From assembly GCA_963714205.1 (NCBI GenBank), contig CAVQNQ010000006.1, positions 372,001 to 436,000 on the forward strand: a stretch of 64,000 nucleotides of DNA, in the 5' to 3' direction. This document shows positions 8,305 through 16,444 of this stretch, one piece after another. The position numbers and the translations under genes are program-made. Numbering within the stretch: the first letter of the stretch is position 1; the number at the start of each line of letters is the position of its first letter. Under the pieces are notes generated by a model. The model did no database searches and was not told where the DNA came from. It saw only the letters and a program-made list of their open reading frames with translations. Source of the stretch: CAVQNQ01 sp963714205. GTDB lineage: Bacteria > Acidobacteriota > Terriglobia > Bryobacterales > Bryobacteraceae.

Positions 8305-9555
8305 TCAACTCGCCGGGAACGCCGGACCCAGGCCCATTTTGCGTCCCAGCTTCACCCATCGGGAAGCCTGATACATCATGAGCCGCTCTTCAAGCCGGCG
8401 GCCTTCCTCCTGGAGGCGGAACGCCCAGGCGGTCCGCTCCTCGAGGTCTTTTTCGGTGGCGTGCAGCGCGTCCACGGCGCGGTCCAATTGCGCGCGCTGC
8501 TCTTCGAGCGCGGCGGTCAGACGCGCTTCGGTACTCTGCGCCCATTCCGTCTTTTCGCGCAGGTCCGCCTCGACCTCCCGGACTTTGGCCCGGTAGCCTT
8601 CGGCCACGCGGCGGGCGTTCTCCTGCTCGCGGACCAGTTCCTCCTGCAACTCCGCCACGCGCGCGCGGCGCTCTTCGATTTCCCGGTTCAGCGAATCGGC
8701 CCACTGGTTGCTTTGTTCCAGCTCCGCGGTTTGCTCGCGGTGCCGTTCGAGAAGCTCCGCGTGTTCGCGCTCGCGCTCTTCGAGCCACCGGTCCTTGGTC
8801 TCGAGTTCCCGCTCGAGCAGCGCGATGTGCCGTTCGCGCTCGCGCAACACGTTGGCGGTGCGCGGCACGTAAACGAAAGTCGGATTGCCCATTTGCGGGC
8901 GGTGCGCGCAGACCGCCACAAAGAAGTGCGATTCATCCGGCGAGGGCTCGCCCGCGTCCACCCGCGCCTCCACGGTATGGCCGGCCTGGTGCGGCTGGAA
9001 CGTGACGCCCTCCACGTGGTTTTCCAGAAACAGCGCCACGCTGGGGAAAATCGCCGCCAGCTCCTCGCGAAACTCGTCGAAGGTGAACTCGTGGACGTGA
9101 AATGGGTTGGCGCCATCGGCCCCGCGCGATTCGGTGTAGTAGAGCCGGTTAGGCGTGGAAACAATGAATTGCCCGCAGGGCGCCAGCACGCGCCGCGCCT
9201 CCGCCAGAAACTGGCGCCAGTTCTCCAGGTGCTCGATCACCTCGAAGGCCACCACCAGGTCGAAACTGGCATCCGCATGCGGCAGCGCTGTGCAGGACCC
9301 CCGCTCGAACCAGAGGTTGGGCGCCCGATAGTGTTCGCGCGCGAACTCCACCGCTTCGGCCGCGCGATCCATTCCCACCACCCGTTCCGCGCCGCGGGCC
9401 AGCTCCGCCGAGCCGTATCCCGCGCCGCAGCCGGCATCCAGCACGCGCTTGCCCCGCGAGAGCCGCGCCGCGAACGTGTAGCGCGCCAGGTGCTCGTTAA
9501 GGAGATCGATATCCACCTCGCCGGGGATGACCCGTTCGCCCGTGAACTCAGCCAA
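8305..9555 (-). CDS. SAM methyltransferase with long coiled coil (WbdD-like)
   Basis: 416 residues from a TTG start. The TTG is preceded by GGAG at 7 nt, begins at the conserved EFTGERVIPG N-terminus, and overlaps the wzt stop by 8 bp. An in-frame ATG at 9606 would add a doubtful tail. Residues 1-215 are a class I methyltransferase (motif I VLDAGCGAGYGS at 38-49, then FEVIEHLENW). From about 238 to 395 the chain is a nearly unbroken coiled coil rich in E, R, A and L heptads. The end (ASRWVKLGRKMGLGP) looks like a basic amphipathic membrane-contact helix. By analogy with WbdD of E. coli O9a it could cap a glycan and set its length. Unlike WbdD it has no kinase domain. Confidence 0.85.
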   Translation of the reverse strand: MAEFTGERVIPGEVDIDLLNEHLARYTFAARLSRGKRVLDAGCGAGYGSAELARGAERVVGMDRAAEAVEFAREHYRAPNLWFERGSCTALPHADASFDLVVAFEVIEHLENWRQFLAEARRVLAPCGQFIVSTPNRLYYTESRGADGANPFHVHEFTFDEFREELAAIFPSVALFLENHVEGVTFQPHQAGHTVEARVDAGEPSPDESHFFVAVCAHRPQMGNPTFVYVPRTANVLRERERHIALLERELETKDRWLEEREREHAELLERHREQTAELEQSNQWADSLNREIEERRARVAELQEELVREQENARRVAEGYRAKVREVEADLREKTEWAQSTEARLTAALEEQRAQLDRAVDALHATEKDLEERTAWAFRLQEEGRRLEERLMMYQASRWVKLGRKMGLGPAFPAS

Positions 9556-10873
9556 TGTGTTTCTCCAACTCCGGCGTGCTCTCGCGCCCGCCCCGAATCC
9601 GGGCATTCACCTCCACGCGGCAGGCGAGGTGCATGTACCCGTAGATCTGGCCCTCCGAGCGGCCCATCTGCAGCGCCAGGGCATTATCGATCCAGTCGCA
9701 CATCTGGTAGCCCATCAGCGTGCCGTCAGCTATGGCCGGCGAAAAGGAAAACGACGCCGGATAAAGTTCCGGCACATCCACGTGAAAATCCACCGTGATC
9801 GTATCGCCGGCGCTCATGGCCGCCAGAGAATAGCCCTCGCGCGCGGTGTTGGTGCCGGAGAAATCCATACCCAACTGATTGCGCAGCATGAAGCCCACGA
9901 TAGGCAGCGGCACATCCTGGCTGGCCCGCGCGCTGATGCGCACCACGATACGCGACGAAGGCTCCAATATGCTCAGATTGCGGCCCTGCTCATCCATCAC
10001 CGCGATCCCCAGAATCTCCGCACGGCCGTCGCCGTAGCGGTGATCGATGTTGGGGATGGTCTCGACGATTTCGGGGGCGTGCAGGGCCGGGCCGCCCGAG
10101 CGCTTCGCGGCCGTTTCCGATTTGCGGATCAGGTAGGTGGAATCCTTTTCCACCATGGCCGCCAGGTACTTGGCCACGACGCGATCCGGCTCGCCGATCT
10201 CGACCAGCCGCCCGCCATCCAGCCACAGAGCCCGATCGCCAATAGCCTTCACGTCGGCCACCGCGTGCGAGACGAACAGGATGGTGATGCCGCGCGCACG
10301 CAGCTCGTGCACCTTGCGCATGCAGCGCTGGCGGAAGTAAATGTCGCCCACGGCCAGGGCTTCATCCACCAGCAGGATCTCGGGATCGACATTGATCGCC
10401 ACGGCGAACGCCAACCGCACCACCATCCCGCTCGAGTAGGTCTTCACCGGCTGGTCGATGAAATCGCCGATCTCGGCGAAGGCCTCGATATCGCCGTAAC
10501 GCTGGTCGATCTGCCGCGTGGTCAATCCCAGAATGGAGCCATTGAGATACACGTTGTCGCGCCCGCTGAACTCAGGATTGAAGCCCGCCCCCAGCTCGAG
10601 AAGCGCCGAAACGCGTCCATTCACCGCCACCACACCGCGGGTGGGCGCCAGGATGCCGGCCACCATCTGCAGCAGGGTGCTCTTACCCGATCCGTTCTGG
10701 CCCACGACGCAGAAGGTCTCGCCGCGCTTGACCTCGAAGCTGATGTCGTCCAGAGCCCAAAAATCGCGGTGGCGCTTGAGGCGGTTGAGCGAGATCAGCT
10801 CCTTCAGCCGGTCGCCCGGCGAGGCGTAGATCGCGTAGCTCTTGGATACACCCTGGAACTCGACGGCATTCAC
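9548..10873 (-). CDS. wzt: Wzt-type polysaccharide ABC exporter ATPase
   Basis: 441 residues. ATPase motifs are Walker A GQNGSGKST (58-66), the YSSGM signature (146-150), Walker B ILLVDE (166-171) and the switch His203. An N-terminal stretch before the first strand and the spacing LLELGAGFNPEFSGRDN are typical of O-antigen/teichoic acid exporters (Wzt/TagH). Residues of about 255-430 form the extra C-terminal domain that in Wzt binds the finished, capped chain. The partner permease Wzm, normally next door, is not in this window. The coiled-coil methyltransferase follows with an overlap. Confidence 0.9.
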   Translation of the reverse strand: MNAVEFQGVSKSYAIYASPGDRLKELISLNRLKRHRDFWALDDISFEVKRGETFCVVGQNGSGKSTLLQMVAGILAPTRGVVAVNGRVSALLELGAGFNPEFSGRDNVYLNGSILGLTTRQIDQRYGDIEAFAEIGDFIDQPVKTYSSGMVVRLAFAVAINVDPEILLVDEALAVGDIYFRQRCMRKVHELRARGITILFVSHAVADVKAIGDRALWLDGGRLVEIGEPDRVVAKYLAAMVEKDSTYLIRKSETAAKRSGGPALHAPEIVETIPNIDHRYGDGRAEILGIAVMDEQGRNLSILEPSSRIVVRISARASQDVPLPIVGFMLRNQLGMDFSGTNTAREGYSLAAMSAGDTITVDFHVDVPELYPASFSFSPAIADGTLMGYQMCDWIDNALALQMGRSEGQIYGYMHLACRVEVNARIRGGRESTPELEKHIG

Positions 10874-11010
10874 GGTCGGAGGAGAAAGACCAGTGTAACG
10901 GATGTGGACATCGCGGTGGGATATGAGCCCGGGATACGCCGGCTCAAAAATGGAAGGGGCGGTCGCCGGTTACTTCCCGTACTTCCCTGCACTGCGAGCC
11001 GGAAAGACGA

Positions 11011-11023
11011 CGGTATAATACCG
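11011..11023 (+). promoter_or_regulatory. Palindrome covering a consensus -10 box
   Basis: CGGTATAATACCG is a perfect inverted repeat around one central base and contains TATAAT at 11014-11019. A regulator bound here would block or recruit polymerase. No convincing -35 box lies 16-18 bp upstream on the plus strand. Confidence 0.4.
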
Positions 11024-11152
11024 TGGCGCCTCAGTAGCGCGTCAAGGACTCACAGCCGGTCGGCCGAGGAAGCCGGTAACCGCCCTCGTAATGGACTGGT
11101 TCTATGTACTTCCTCCTTTGACAGTGGCTCCTTCTTCTAGAAGGATCACGAA

Positions 11153-11260
11153 ATGCCTCATTCAGTGAAAGAGGCCGGATTCAGTTACGACCGTTTCCAT
11201 TCACACTATGCGCCCAGTCGGCTTAGAATGTCAATATTTGGTTGCGATTTAGCGTACTGA
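11153..11260 (+). CDS. Possible 35-residue small protein
   Basis: An ATG at 11153 opens 35 codons (beginning MPHSVKEAGFSYDRF) ending in TGA at 11258-11260. AAGGA stands 7 nt before the ATG, a good ribosome binding site, and a TATAAT lies about 135 bp upstream with stem-loops between. The peptide is basic, histidine-containing and without a signal peptide or helix. No homologue is known to me, so it may be chance. Confidence 0.22.
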   Translation: MPHSVKEAGFSYDRFHSHYAPSRLRMSIFGCDLAY

Positions 11261-11282
11261 CGAGATTCACACAATCAGGCGC

Positions 11283-12365
11283 CTATATCACCCGCAGCTC
11301 TTTGCCGGTGGGAGTCAGGATCTCGCAGCCGGTGGCGGTCACCACCACGGTATCCTCGATGCGTATGCCGCCAAAACCCTCCAGGTAGACGCCCGGCTCG
11401 ATGGTAATCGTCATTCCGGACTTCAGGAGGCCCTTGCCAGTTCGGCCTATGCGCGGCGCTTCGTGGATCTCGAGACCCAGCCCATGTCCGGTGGAGTGCA
11501 CGAAGGCCCGATCCAAGCCATGACCCTTCAGCACCTTACGCGCCACGGCGTCCACCGAGGCCACGTGCACGCCCGCGCGCACCGCCGCGGCGGCCGCGAG
11601 CTGCGCTTCCAGCACGGCGCGGTACATGCGCTTGACCTTATTGCCGGGGGACCCCAGGAACAACATGCGCGTCATGTCGCTGGCGTAGCCCTCCTGGAAA
11701 GCGCCCATATCCACCACCACAAGGCCGCCCGCCTGGAGCCGCGCGGAGGTGGGCTGCGCGTGCGGGAGCGCCGAACGGACGCCCGCCGCTACGATGGTCT
11801 CGAAGGCCGGCTTTTCGGCCCCCAGGCGGCGCATGCGATACTCCACTTCCGCCGCCAGGTCGAGTTCTTTCATTCCCGGCCGCACACGCGCCACGGCTTG
11901 CTCGAAAGCGCGCGAGTTGGTCTGGACCGAGCGGCGGATGCGCTCGATCTCGTCGGCCGATTTCACCATGCGCAGCTCTTCGATCCACCCCCCCGCGGCT
12001 TCCAGCGAGGCGCGCGCGGGAAGACGCGACTTCAGGGATTCATAAACCTCGCAGGTGGTGCGCCCCGGCTCGTATCCCACGCGCTTGATACCCAGACGCG
12101 CTACGGTGCCGGCCACCTCAACGGTGAGCGCGTCTTTGGCGATTTTGACCCGGCATGCGGTTTCCTGGGCGGCCTGAATCTCGTAGCGCGGATCGGTAAA
12201 CAGAATGGCCGCCCCGGGGAGCACCAGCAGGATGCCGTTATCGCCGGTGAACCCGCAGAGATAGCGTAGGTTGGGAAGACCCGTGACCAGCAGGCCGTCC
12301 AGCGCGTGCTCCTTCAGACTTTCGGCCAGCCGCGCCGTGCGACTCTCGAATTCACTATCGGGCAC
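11283..12365 (-). CDS. M24 family Xaa-Pro aminopeptidase
   Basis: 360 residues, the normal size of PepQ/YpdF-like enzymes that cut the bond before proline. The N-terminal creatinase-like domain covers about 1-130 and the catalytic pita-bread domain follows. All five metal ligands of the family can be placed: Asp219, Asp230, His294 (in STGHGLGLEIHEAPR), Glu323 (TIEPGVYLEG) and Glu337 (GIRIEDTV); His202 (in PHAQPT) is the substrate-side histidine. No signal peptide, so it acts in the cytoplasm. Its start overlaps the end of the proline-rich lipoprotein gene by 11 bp. Confidence 0.92.
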   Translation of the reverse strand: MPDSEFESRTARLAESLKEHALDGLLVTGLPNLRYLCGFTGDNGILLVLPGAAILFTDPRYEIQAAQETACRVKIAKDALTVEVAGTVARLGIKRVGYEPGRTTCEVYESLKSRLPARASLEAAGGWIEELRMVKSADEIERIRRSVQTNSRAFEQAVARVRPGMKELDLAAEVEYRMRRLGAEKPAFETIVAAGVRSALPHAQPTSARLQAGGLVVVDMGAFQEGYASDMTRMLFLGSPGNKVKRMYRAVLEAQLAAAAAVRAGVHVASVDAVARKVLKGHGLDRAFVHSTGHGLGLEIHEAPRIGRTGKGLLKSGMTITIEPGVYLEGFGGIRIEDTVVVTATGCEILTPTGKELRVI

Positions 12366-12966
12366 TGTTCAGCTCCCGGGCGAGCACCAGGGCCCGCTCG
12401 GCGAACTCGTCGGCTTCGCGCATGTTGCCGCTCTGCTCGGCGCCGTCGGAGAGCTTGACGAACTGCTCGATGCGCCTCACCAGGCCGGTCTGCTGCCGCG
12501 TGAGCCGCCTTGACTGGGCTTGTTGCAGCAGCTGGGCGGCCTCCCGCTTATGACTTTGGGCCGATTCCTGCAGCTTCTTCTGCATCTCGGCCGGCAGGAT
12601 CTCCTGGATGGGCGGACGCTCCGGCTCGGAAGTTTCCACGGGCGGAGGCGTCGCGGCCGCCGGTTCGGCCGATCGTGCCGGCGCCGCCGCGCGCCTGGGA
12701 GGCCTGGCCTTCGCAGGCGGCTCCGGCGGCGTCTCGGCCGGTTGCGAGGAGGTGGCCAGCGCGGCCGGATCGATGGGCTGCGGGGCGGGAAGCTCGACCT
12801 GCGTCTGCGGTATGGAAAGCGGTGCAGGCGGCGCCTGCGGGGCGGGCGCGACGACCGGCGGCGGCGCGGGCGGCGTGGCCTTGGCGGTCTGCCGCTTATT
12901 CCCGATTACGCAGCCGCACAGCCAAAGGCTCCAAACCGCGATCAGGATGGCCGCCACTCGTTTCAC
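12355..12966 (-). CDS. Proline-rich lipoprotein of unknown function
   Basis: 203 residues. The N-terminus is a signal peptide ending in a lipobox-like LCGC (Cys19). Residues of about 30-115 are a Pro/Ala-rich low-complexity linker, which would span periplasmic space. The last 80 residues are alpha-helical and charged (EMQKKLQESAQSHKREAAQL and onward), perhaps a short coiled coil. The family is not recognised. It lies between the sensor kinase and the Xaa-Pro peptidase on the same strand, overlapping the latter. Confidence 0.7.
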   Translation of the reverse strand: MKRVAAILIAVWSLWLCGCVIGNKRQTAKATPPAPPPVVAPAPQAPPAPLSIPQTQVELPAPQPIDPAALATSSQPAETPPEPPAKARPPRRAAAPARSAEPAAATPPPVETSEPERPPIQEILPAEMQKKLQESAQSHKREAAQLLQQAQSRRLTRQQTGLVRRIEQFVKLSDGAEQSGNMREADEFAERALVLARELNSAR

Positions 12967-12975
12967 GATTCGTCC

Positions 12976-14808
12976 TCAGATGGCGATGGGCAGGCGTATA
13001 AAGAAAGTCGTGCCCTTCCCGGGTTCGCTGGAATAATCGATTGTACCATCGTGCAGTTGCACGATCCGGAAAGTCATCGGCAATCCGATGCCCGAGCCGT
13101 CTTTCTTGGTCGTGAAATACAGGCGGAAAATCTTCTCGCGCAGCTCTTCGGGAATGCCGGCGCCGGTATCGGAAATCCGGATTTCGGCCATGTCGTCGGC
13201 GACCTTCGATTCGAAGCGCAGATCGCCGCCCTCCGGCATGGCCTGCATGGCGTTCACCACCACGTTGAGCACCGCCTGCTTGAGCAGGTCGCGATCCACC
13301 TGGACATCCACGCCTTCGGCCTCTTGCGCGACGGTGACGCGAATCCGGGCGGCGTCCGCCTGGGGGCGCGCCAGGTCCAGGATCTCGTTCACGAGATCCG
13401 CCAGCGGAACGATCGTCAGTTTGAGTTCCACCGGCCGCGTGAAATCCAGGAAGGTCTTGACCACGCGATCGAGCCGCAGGATCTCGCGCGAGATGATCTC
13501 CATTTGCGGCTCGACCGCGGTGTCTCCGCGGGCCAGCTTGGCGCGCGCCACCTCGACGTGCAGCAGAATGGCGTTGAGCGGATTCTTCACTTCGTGCGCC
13601 ACGCCGCTCGAGACGCGGCTCAAAGCGGCCATGCGGTCGGCCGTTTGCAACTCGCGGCCCAGCTTGCGCTGCGCCTCCGGATCGCGCAGGCGCACCAGCA
13701 GGCCCGATCCCATTTGCGTGCCGCCGGGAACGGTCTCCAGCAGGTCCACCGAAAGCAGAACCACGGTCGGGCCGGCCCCATTGCCGGTGGAAGCCAAAGG
13801 AACCCGGCGGTTGCGCAGCGGCCGCCCCGTCTGGGCGCCCTGCGCTACGAGCAATCCCAGCGTGGTCCCCGGAGGGAAAACATCGGCGATGGATTGGCCG
13901 GGCAGATCGGCGCGGCCCTTCCCCAGGAATTTCTCGACCGAACCGGAGGCGAACACCAGCCGATGCTCGCGGTTGAAGATGAATACGGCGTCTTCCAGGT
14001 CCTGCAGCAGGCGGTCGATATTGCCGCGCAAGTCCGAAACTTCGTATTGCGCCCCCCGCAATCGCTGGCTCAGCAGGCTGACCTTGGAGGCCATCAAGGA
14101 AAGCTCGTCGGTGGCCTTGCTCTTGGACGCCGGCTTCTCCGGCTCGTATTCGCCCTTAGTCACCATGTCGAGCATCTGGCTCACGTGCCGCAGGGGCCGG
14201 AACATCGCCGCCGAGAACAGGATGGTCAGAATCACCGCGCCGATGATCGAGATCACCGCCACGCGCGCGTTCTTTTGCAAGCCCGGGGCGATCGCGTCAC
14301 GAATCAAGGCCGGGAAGATCACCACCCGGACATCGAGCAGGGTCTGTTCGCCCGAACCAAGCGCCTGAGAAAGCTGGTAGTAGTCCTTATCGTTCCACAG
14401 CACGCGAACCTTTTGGAGCCAGCTCGATTGCGTGACCAGCGGGCGGAAATCCTTATAAGCCGGCGTATGCACGCCCTGACGGTCGGGAGAAGTGTCGAGC
14501 AGGATCTCGTCCTCTCCGCGCGGGTCCACCACCGCCACTTCGACAACGGCATGCGAGGCCAGCACGATGTTGCGGAACAGCGACACCAGCCCGGGATCGC
14601 GCAGGGCCTCACGCAGGGGCAGCTTGAGCTGGCGATTGAGGGCCGATTTCACCTGGTCGGCAGCCACAGTCTCCACCGTCTCGGCGCGCTCCAGCGTAGC
14701 GTTGAATTGGGAATCGATCTCATGGGTCAGGTCGAGGACCGAGATCACCGTCACCATGAGGGTGGCCAGCAGCACGTAACCGAGCGTCAGCTTGGCCTGC
14801 AGGTTCAT
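12976..14808 (-). CDS. Membrane sensor histidine kinase (NtrB/AtoS-like)
   Basis: 610 residues. Two membrane helices (about 7-25 and 183-202) bracket a periplasmic sensor region. A HAMP-like linker follows (203-255), then a PAS-like segment (265-375). The HisKA block has the phosphorylated His405 in GVAHEVKNPLNAI, and the HATPase domain shows the N box (VVNAMQAMPEGG), DTGAGIP and GSGIGLPM. The AHEVKNPL form is typical of NtrB/AtoS-type kinases that work with sigma-54 regulators. No response regulator gene is adjacent. The lipoprotein gene follows 9 bp downstream. Confidence 0.9.
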   Translation of the reverse strand: MNLQAKLTLGYVLLATLMVTVISVLDLTHEIDSQFNATLERAETVETVAADQVKSALNRQLKLPLREALRDPGLVSLFRNIVLASHAVVEVAVVDPRGEDEILLDTSPDRQGVHTPAYKDFRPLVTQSSWLQKVRVLWNDKDYYQLSQALGSGEQTLLDVRVVIFPALIRDAIAPGLQKNARVAVISIIGAVILTILFSAAMFRPLRHVSQMLDMVTKGEYEPEKPASKSKATDELSLMASKVSLLSQRLRGAQYEVSDLRGNIDRLLQDLEDAVFIFNREHRLVFASGSVEKFLGKGRADLPGQSIADVFPPGTTLGLLVAQGAQTGRPLRNRRVPLASTGNGAGPTVVLLSVDLLETVPGGTQMGSGLLVRLRDPEAQRKLGRELQTADRMAALSRVSSGVAHEVKNPLNAILLHVEVARAKLARGDTAVEPQMEIISREILRLDRVVKTFLDFTRPVELKLTIVPLADLVNEILDLARPQADAARIRVTVAQEAEGVDVQVDRDLLKQAVLNVVVNAMQAMPEGGDLRFESKVADDMAEIRISDTGAGIPEELREKIFRLYFTTKKDGSGIGLPMTFRIVQLHDGTIDYSSEPGKGTTFFIRLPIAI

Positions 14809-14813
14809 GGAAA

Positions 14814-15785
14814 TCAGGAGACCGCCAGCATCACTTTTCCCGCCGTGGCGCGGCTTTCCAGGGCCCGGTGCGCTTCAGCCGCTTCAGCCAGCGGATAGAC
14901 GCGGTCGATGCGCAGCTTCAGCTTTCCGGTGACCAGCCAGCGCAAGACATCGCCCGCGCGCCACAGCAGCTCTTCGCGCGTCCGAACGTAATAGGCCAGC
15001 GAGGGGCGCGTCAGGAACAGGGAACCCTTGGCGTTGAGTATGTTGGGGTCAAAGGGAGGCACGGGACCGCTGGATTGTCCGAACAGGGCCAGCAGGCCGC
15101 GCGGGCGCAGCGAGTTCAGGCTTTTCTCGAAGGTGGTCTGGCCCACCGAATCGTAAACCACGTCCACGCCCGCTCCGCCAGTCAAGCGCTTCACCTCGGC
15201 TTGGAAATCCTGCCGCGTGTAGATGATAACCTCGTCCGCACCGTGCTCGCTCGCGATGCGCGCTTTCTCGTCGTTCGAAACCGTGCCGAAGACGCGCGCG
15301 CCCAGCATGTGAGCCATCTGCACCATCAGCCCACCGGCGCCGCCGGCGGCCGCGTGTATCAGGCAGCTATCGCCGGCCTTGAGGGGATAGGTGGAATGCG
15401 TGAGGTAATGTGCGGTCATGCCCTGCAGCATGGCCGCCGCGGCGCTCTGGAAGTCCAGGTGCTCGGGGATGGGGATGAGTTGGGCGGCCGGCACCACCGC
15501 GAATTCCGCGTAGGAGCCGCGCGCCATGGCATATGCCACCCGTTCACCCTTAGTCACTTCCGTCACTTCTGCGCCCACTGTCTCGACGGTGCCCGCGCCC
15601 TCGCTGCCGGGGGTTATCGGCAGATCGGCTTTGTACAGCCCGGTGCGGTAGTAAATGTCGATAAAGTTGACGCCGCTGGCCGCGATGCGCACCAGCGCCT
15701 CGTGGGGGCCCGGAGTGGGCGTCGGAACCTCCACCAGTTGCATGCGTTCCGGACCGCCGGTTTCGTAGACTTGTATGGCTTTCAT
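14814..15785 (-). CDS. NADPH:quinone oxidoreductase, zinc-independent MDR
   Basis: 323 residues, the standard length of the QOR branch of medium-chain dehydrogenases. Recognisable segments are SGVNFIDIYYRTGLY, TPGSEGAGTVE, the Rossmann loop HAAAGGAGGLMVQMA, and YDSVGQTTFEKSL. The catalytic-zinc cysteines of alcohol dehydrogenases are absent, as expected for Qor, which reduces quinones with NADPH in the cytoplasm. It ends 5 bp before the sensor kinase start; co-transcription is possible but a functional link is not evident. Confidence 0.9.
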   Translation of the reverse strand: MKAIQVYETGGPERMQLVEVPTPTPGPHEALVRIAASGVNFIDIYYRTGLYKADLPITPGSEGAGTVETVGAEVTEVTKGERVAYAMARGSYAEFAVVPAAQLIPIPEHLDFQSAAAAMLQGMTAHYLTHSTYPLKAGDSCLIHAAAGGAGGLMVQMAHMLGARVFGTVSNDEKARIASEHGADEVIIYTRQDFQAEVKRLTGGAGVDVVYDSVGQTTFEKSLNSLRPRGLLALFGQSSGPVPPFDPNILNAKGSLFLTRPSLAYYVRTREELLWRAGDVLRWLVTGKLKLRIDRVYPLAEAAEAHRALESRATAGKVMLAVS

Positions 15786-15810
15786 AAGTTGGCTTTCGTA
15801 AGTAGGCTGG

Positions 15811-15847
15811 CTTTCTCCGCAAAACTCCGCGCATCCGCGTTGATCGG
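15811..15847. repeat. Solitary half of a CGCGGAG-type inverted-repeat element
   Basis: This stretch (CTTTCTCCGC, AACTCCGCG and CCGCGTTGA blocks) matches the right end of the element at 18988-19224 with one 8-mer fewer. No left partner is seen nearby, so it looks like a degenerate or half copy. Confidence 0.5.
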
Positions 15848-16399
15848 CTACACCCGCCGAATCGCTCTTCTTGTGTGCACAACCGTTGCATAGAGTAGCA
15901 GATACAATAATGTTACCGGTAACGAGAAGAGGCGCACCAGCGTGCGAACCGCCCCGGCCCCGGCCAGGCCCGAGCGAAATAACACAAATTGGCGAACGGC
16001 GCTCAAGTGCTTGCGGTCGAACCAGAAGTAATCGCCGTTTTCATTGATGACAAAGAGCTTGGCGGGGATCCGGGCGGCCAGCATCCACTTCCATTTGGTC
16101 ATCAGCGGCTCGGCCGAGCAGACAATCCCCATCAGGCCGTAGCGGTTGCCGGTCAATTCGCGATACAGCTTCCGGCGCCCTTCGCGGCCGCGGTAGTCGC
16201 CGACCCGGTAAAGGCGCGTGGTGCGCGGGTCGAACCCCCGCGGCAGCGTGGCGTAACAGGTGACGAGATCGATGGGCAGATCTTTTCCCCAGGTCTCGCG
16301 CAGCCCCCCGATCAAACCCTCCAGGAGTCCCCGCGATCCGCTCTCCACCAGCAGAATGGCGTTCACGGGCGGCTGCCTTCCGGTCAGAACATAGCGCAC
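15848..16399 (-). CDS. Conserved hypothetical protein with C-terminal membrane helix
   Basis: 183 residues. The soluble part has alternating strands and helices (VNAILLVESGSRG, PIDLVTCYATLP, KLFVINENGDYFWFDR) reminiscent of a nucleotide-sugar or GT-B half domain, but I cannot assign a family. A hydrophobic helix near the C-terminus (about 150-175) suggests membrane attachment. A GTG at 16366 (VNAILLVES) is an alternative start that would remove 11 residues. It is divergent from murQ, sharing a 45-bp promoter region with a TATATT-like box. Confidence 0.6.
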   Translation of the reverse strand: MRYVLTGRQPPVNAILLVESGSRGLLEGLIGGLRETWGKDLPIDLVTCYATLPRGFDPRTTRLYRVGDYRGREGRRKLYRELTGNRYGLMGIVCSAEPLMTKWKWMLAARIPAKLFVINENGDYFWFDRKHLSAVRQFVLFRSGLAGAGAVRTLVRLFSLPVTLLYLLLYATVVHTRRAIRRV

Positions 16400-16444
16400 T
16401 ACTCGAATATATCGTGGTGCTAGCCTGAAGGAGACCGCCCTCTC

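Larger units (their letters stand above)
10874..11282. other. Long intergenic region with candidate regulatory structure
   Basis: About 410 bp without a convincing long gene between two minus-strand genes. It contains a hairpin-forming segment (GAGCC at 10925 with GGCTC at 10940), a perfect 13-bp palindrome around TATAAT (11011-11023), a stem pairing 11041-11048 with 11114-11122, a 6-bp hairpin with a 3-nt loop (11130-11144), and a possible 35-codon ORF. Together these suggest a transcribed, structured region on the plus strand, but no known RNA family is established. Confidence 0.4.

Noticed and set aside
10986..11013. Sequence resembling a B12-riboswitch box (CCTGCACTGCGAGCCGGAA)
   Set aside because: The rest of the riboswitch is missing, and no gene follows on that strand.
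11040..11090. Similarity to the 3' part of 6S RNA (GGTCGGCCGAGGAAGCC)
   Set aside because: Only a short motif fits; the closing stem and bulge of 6S cannot be drawn convincingly.
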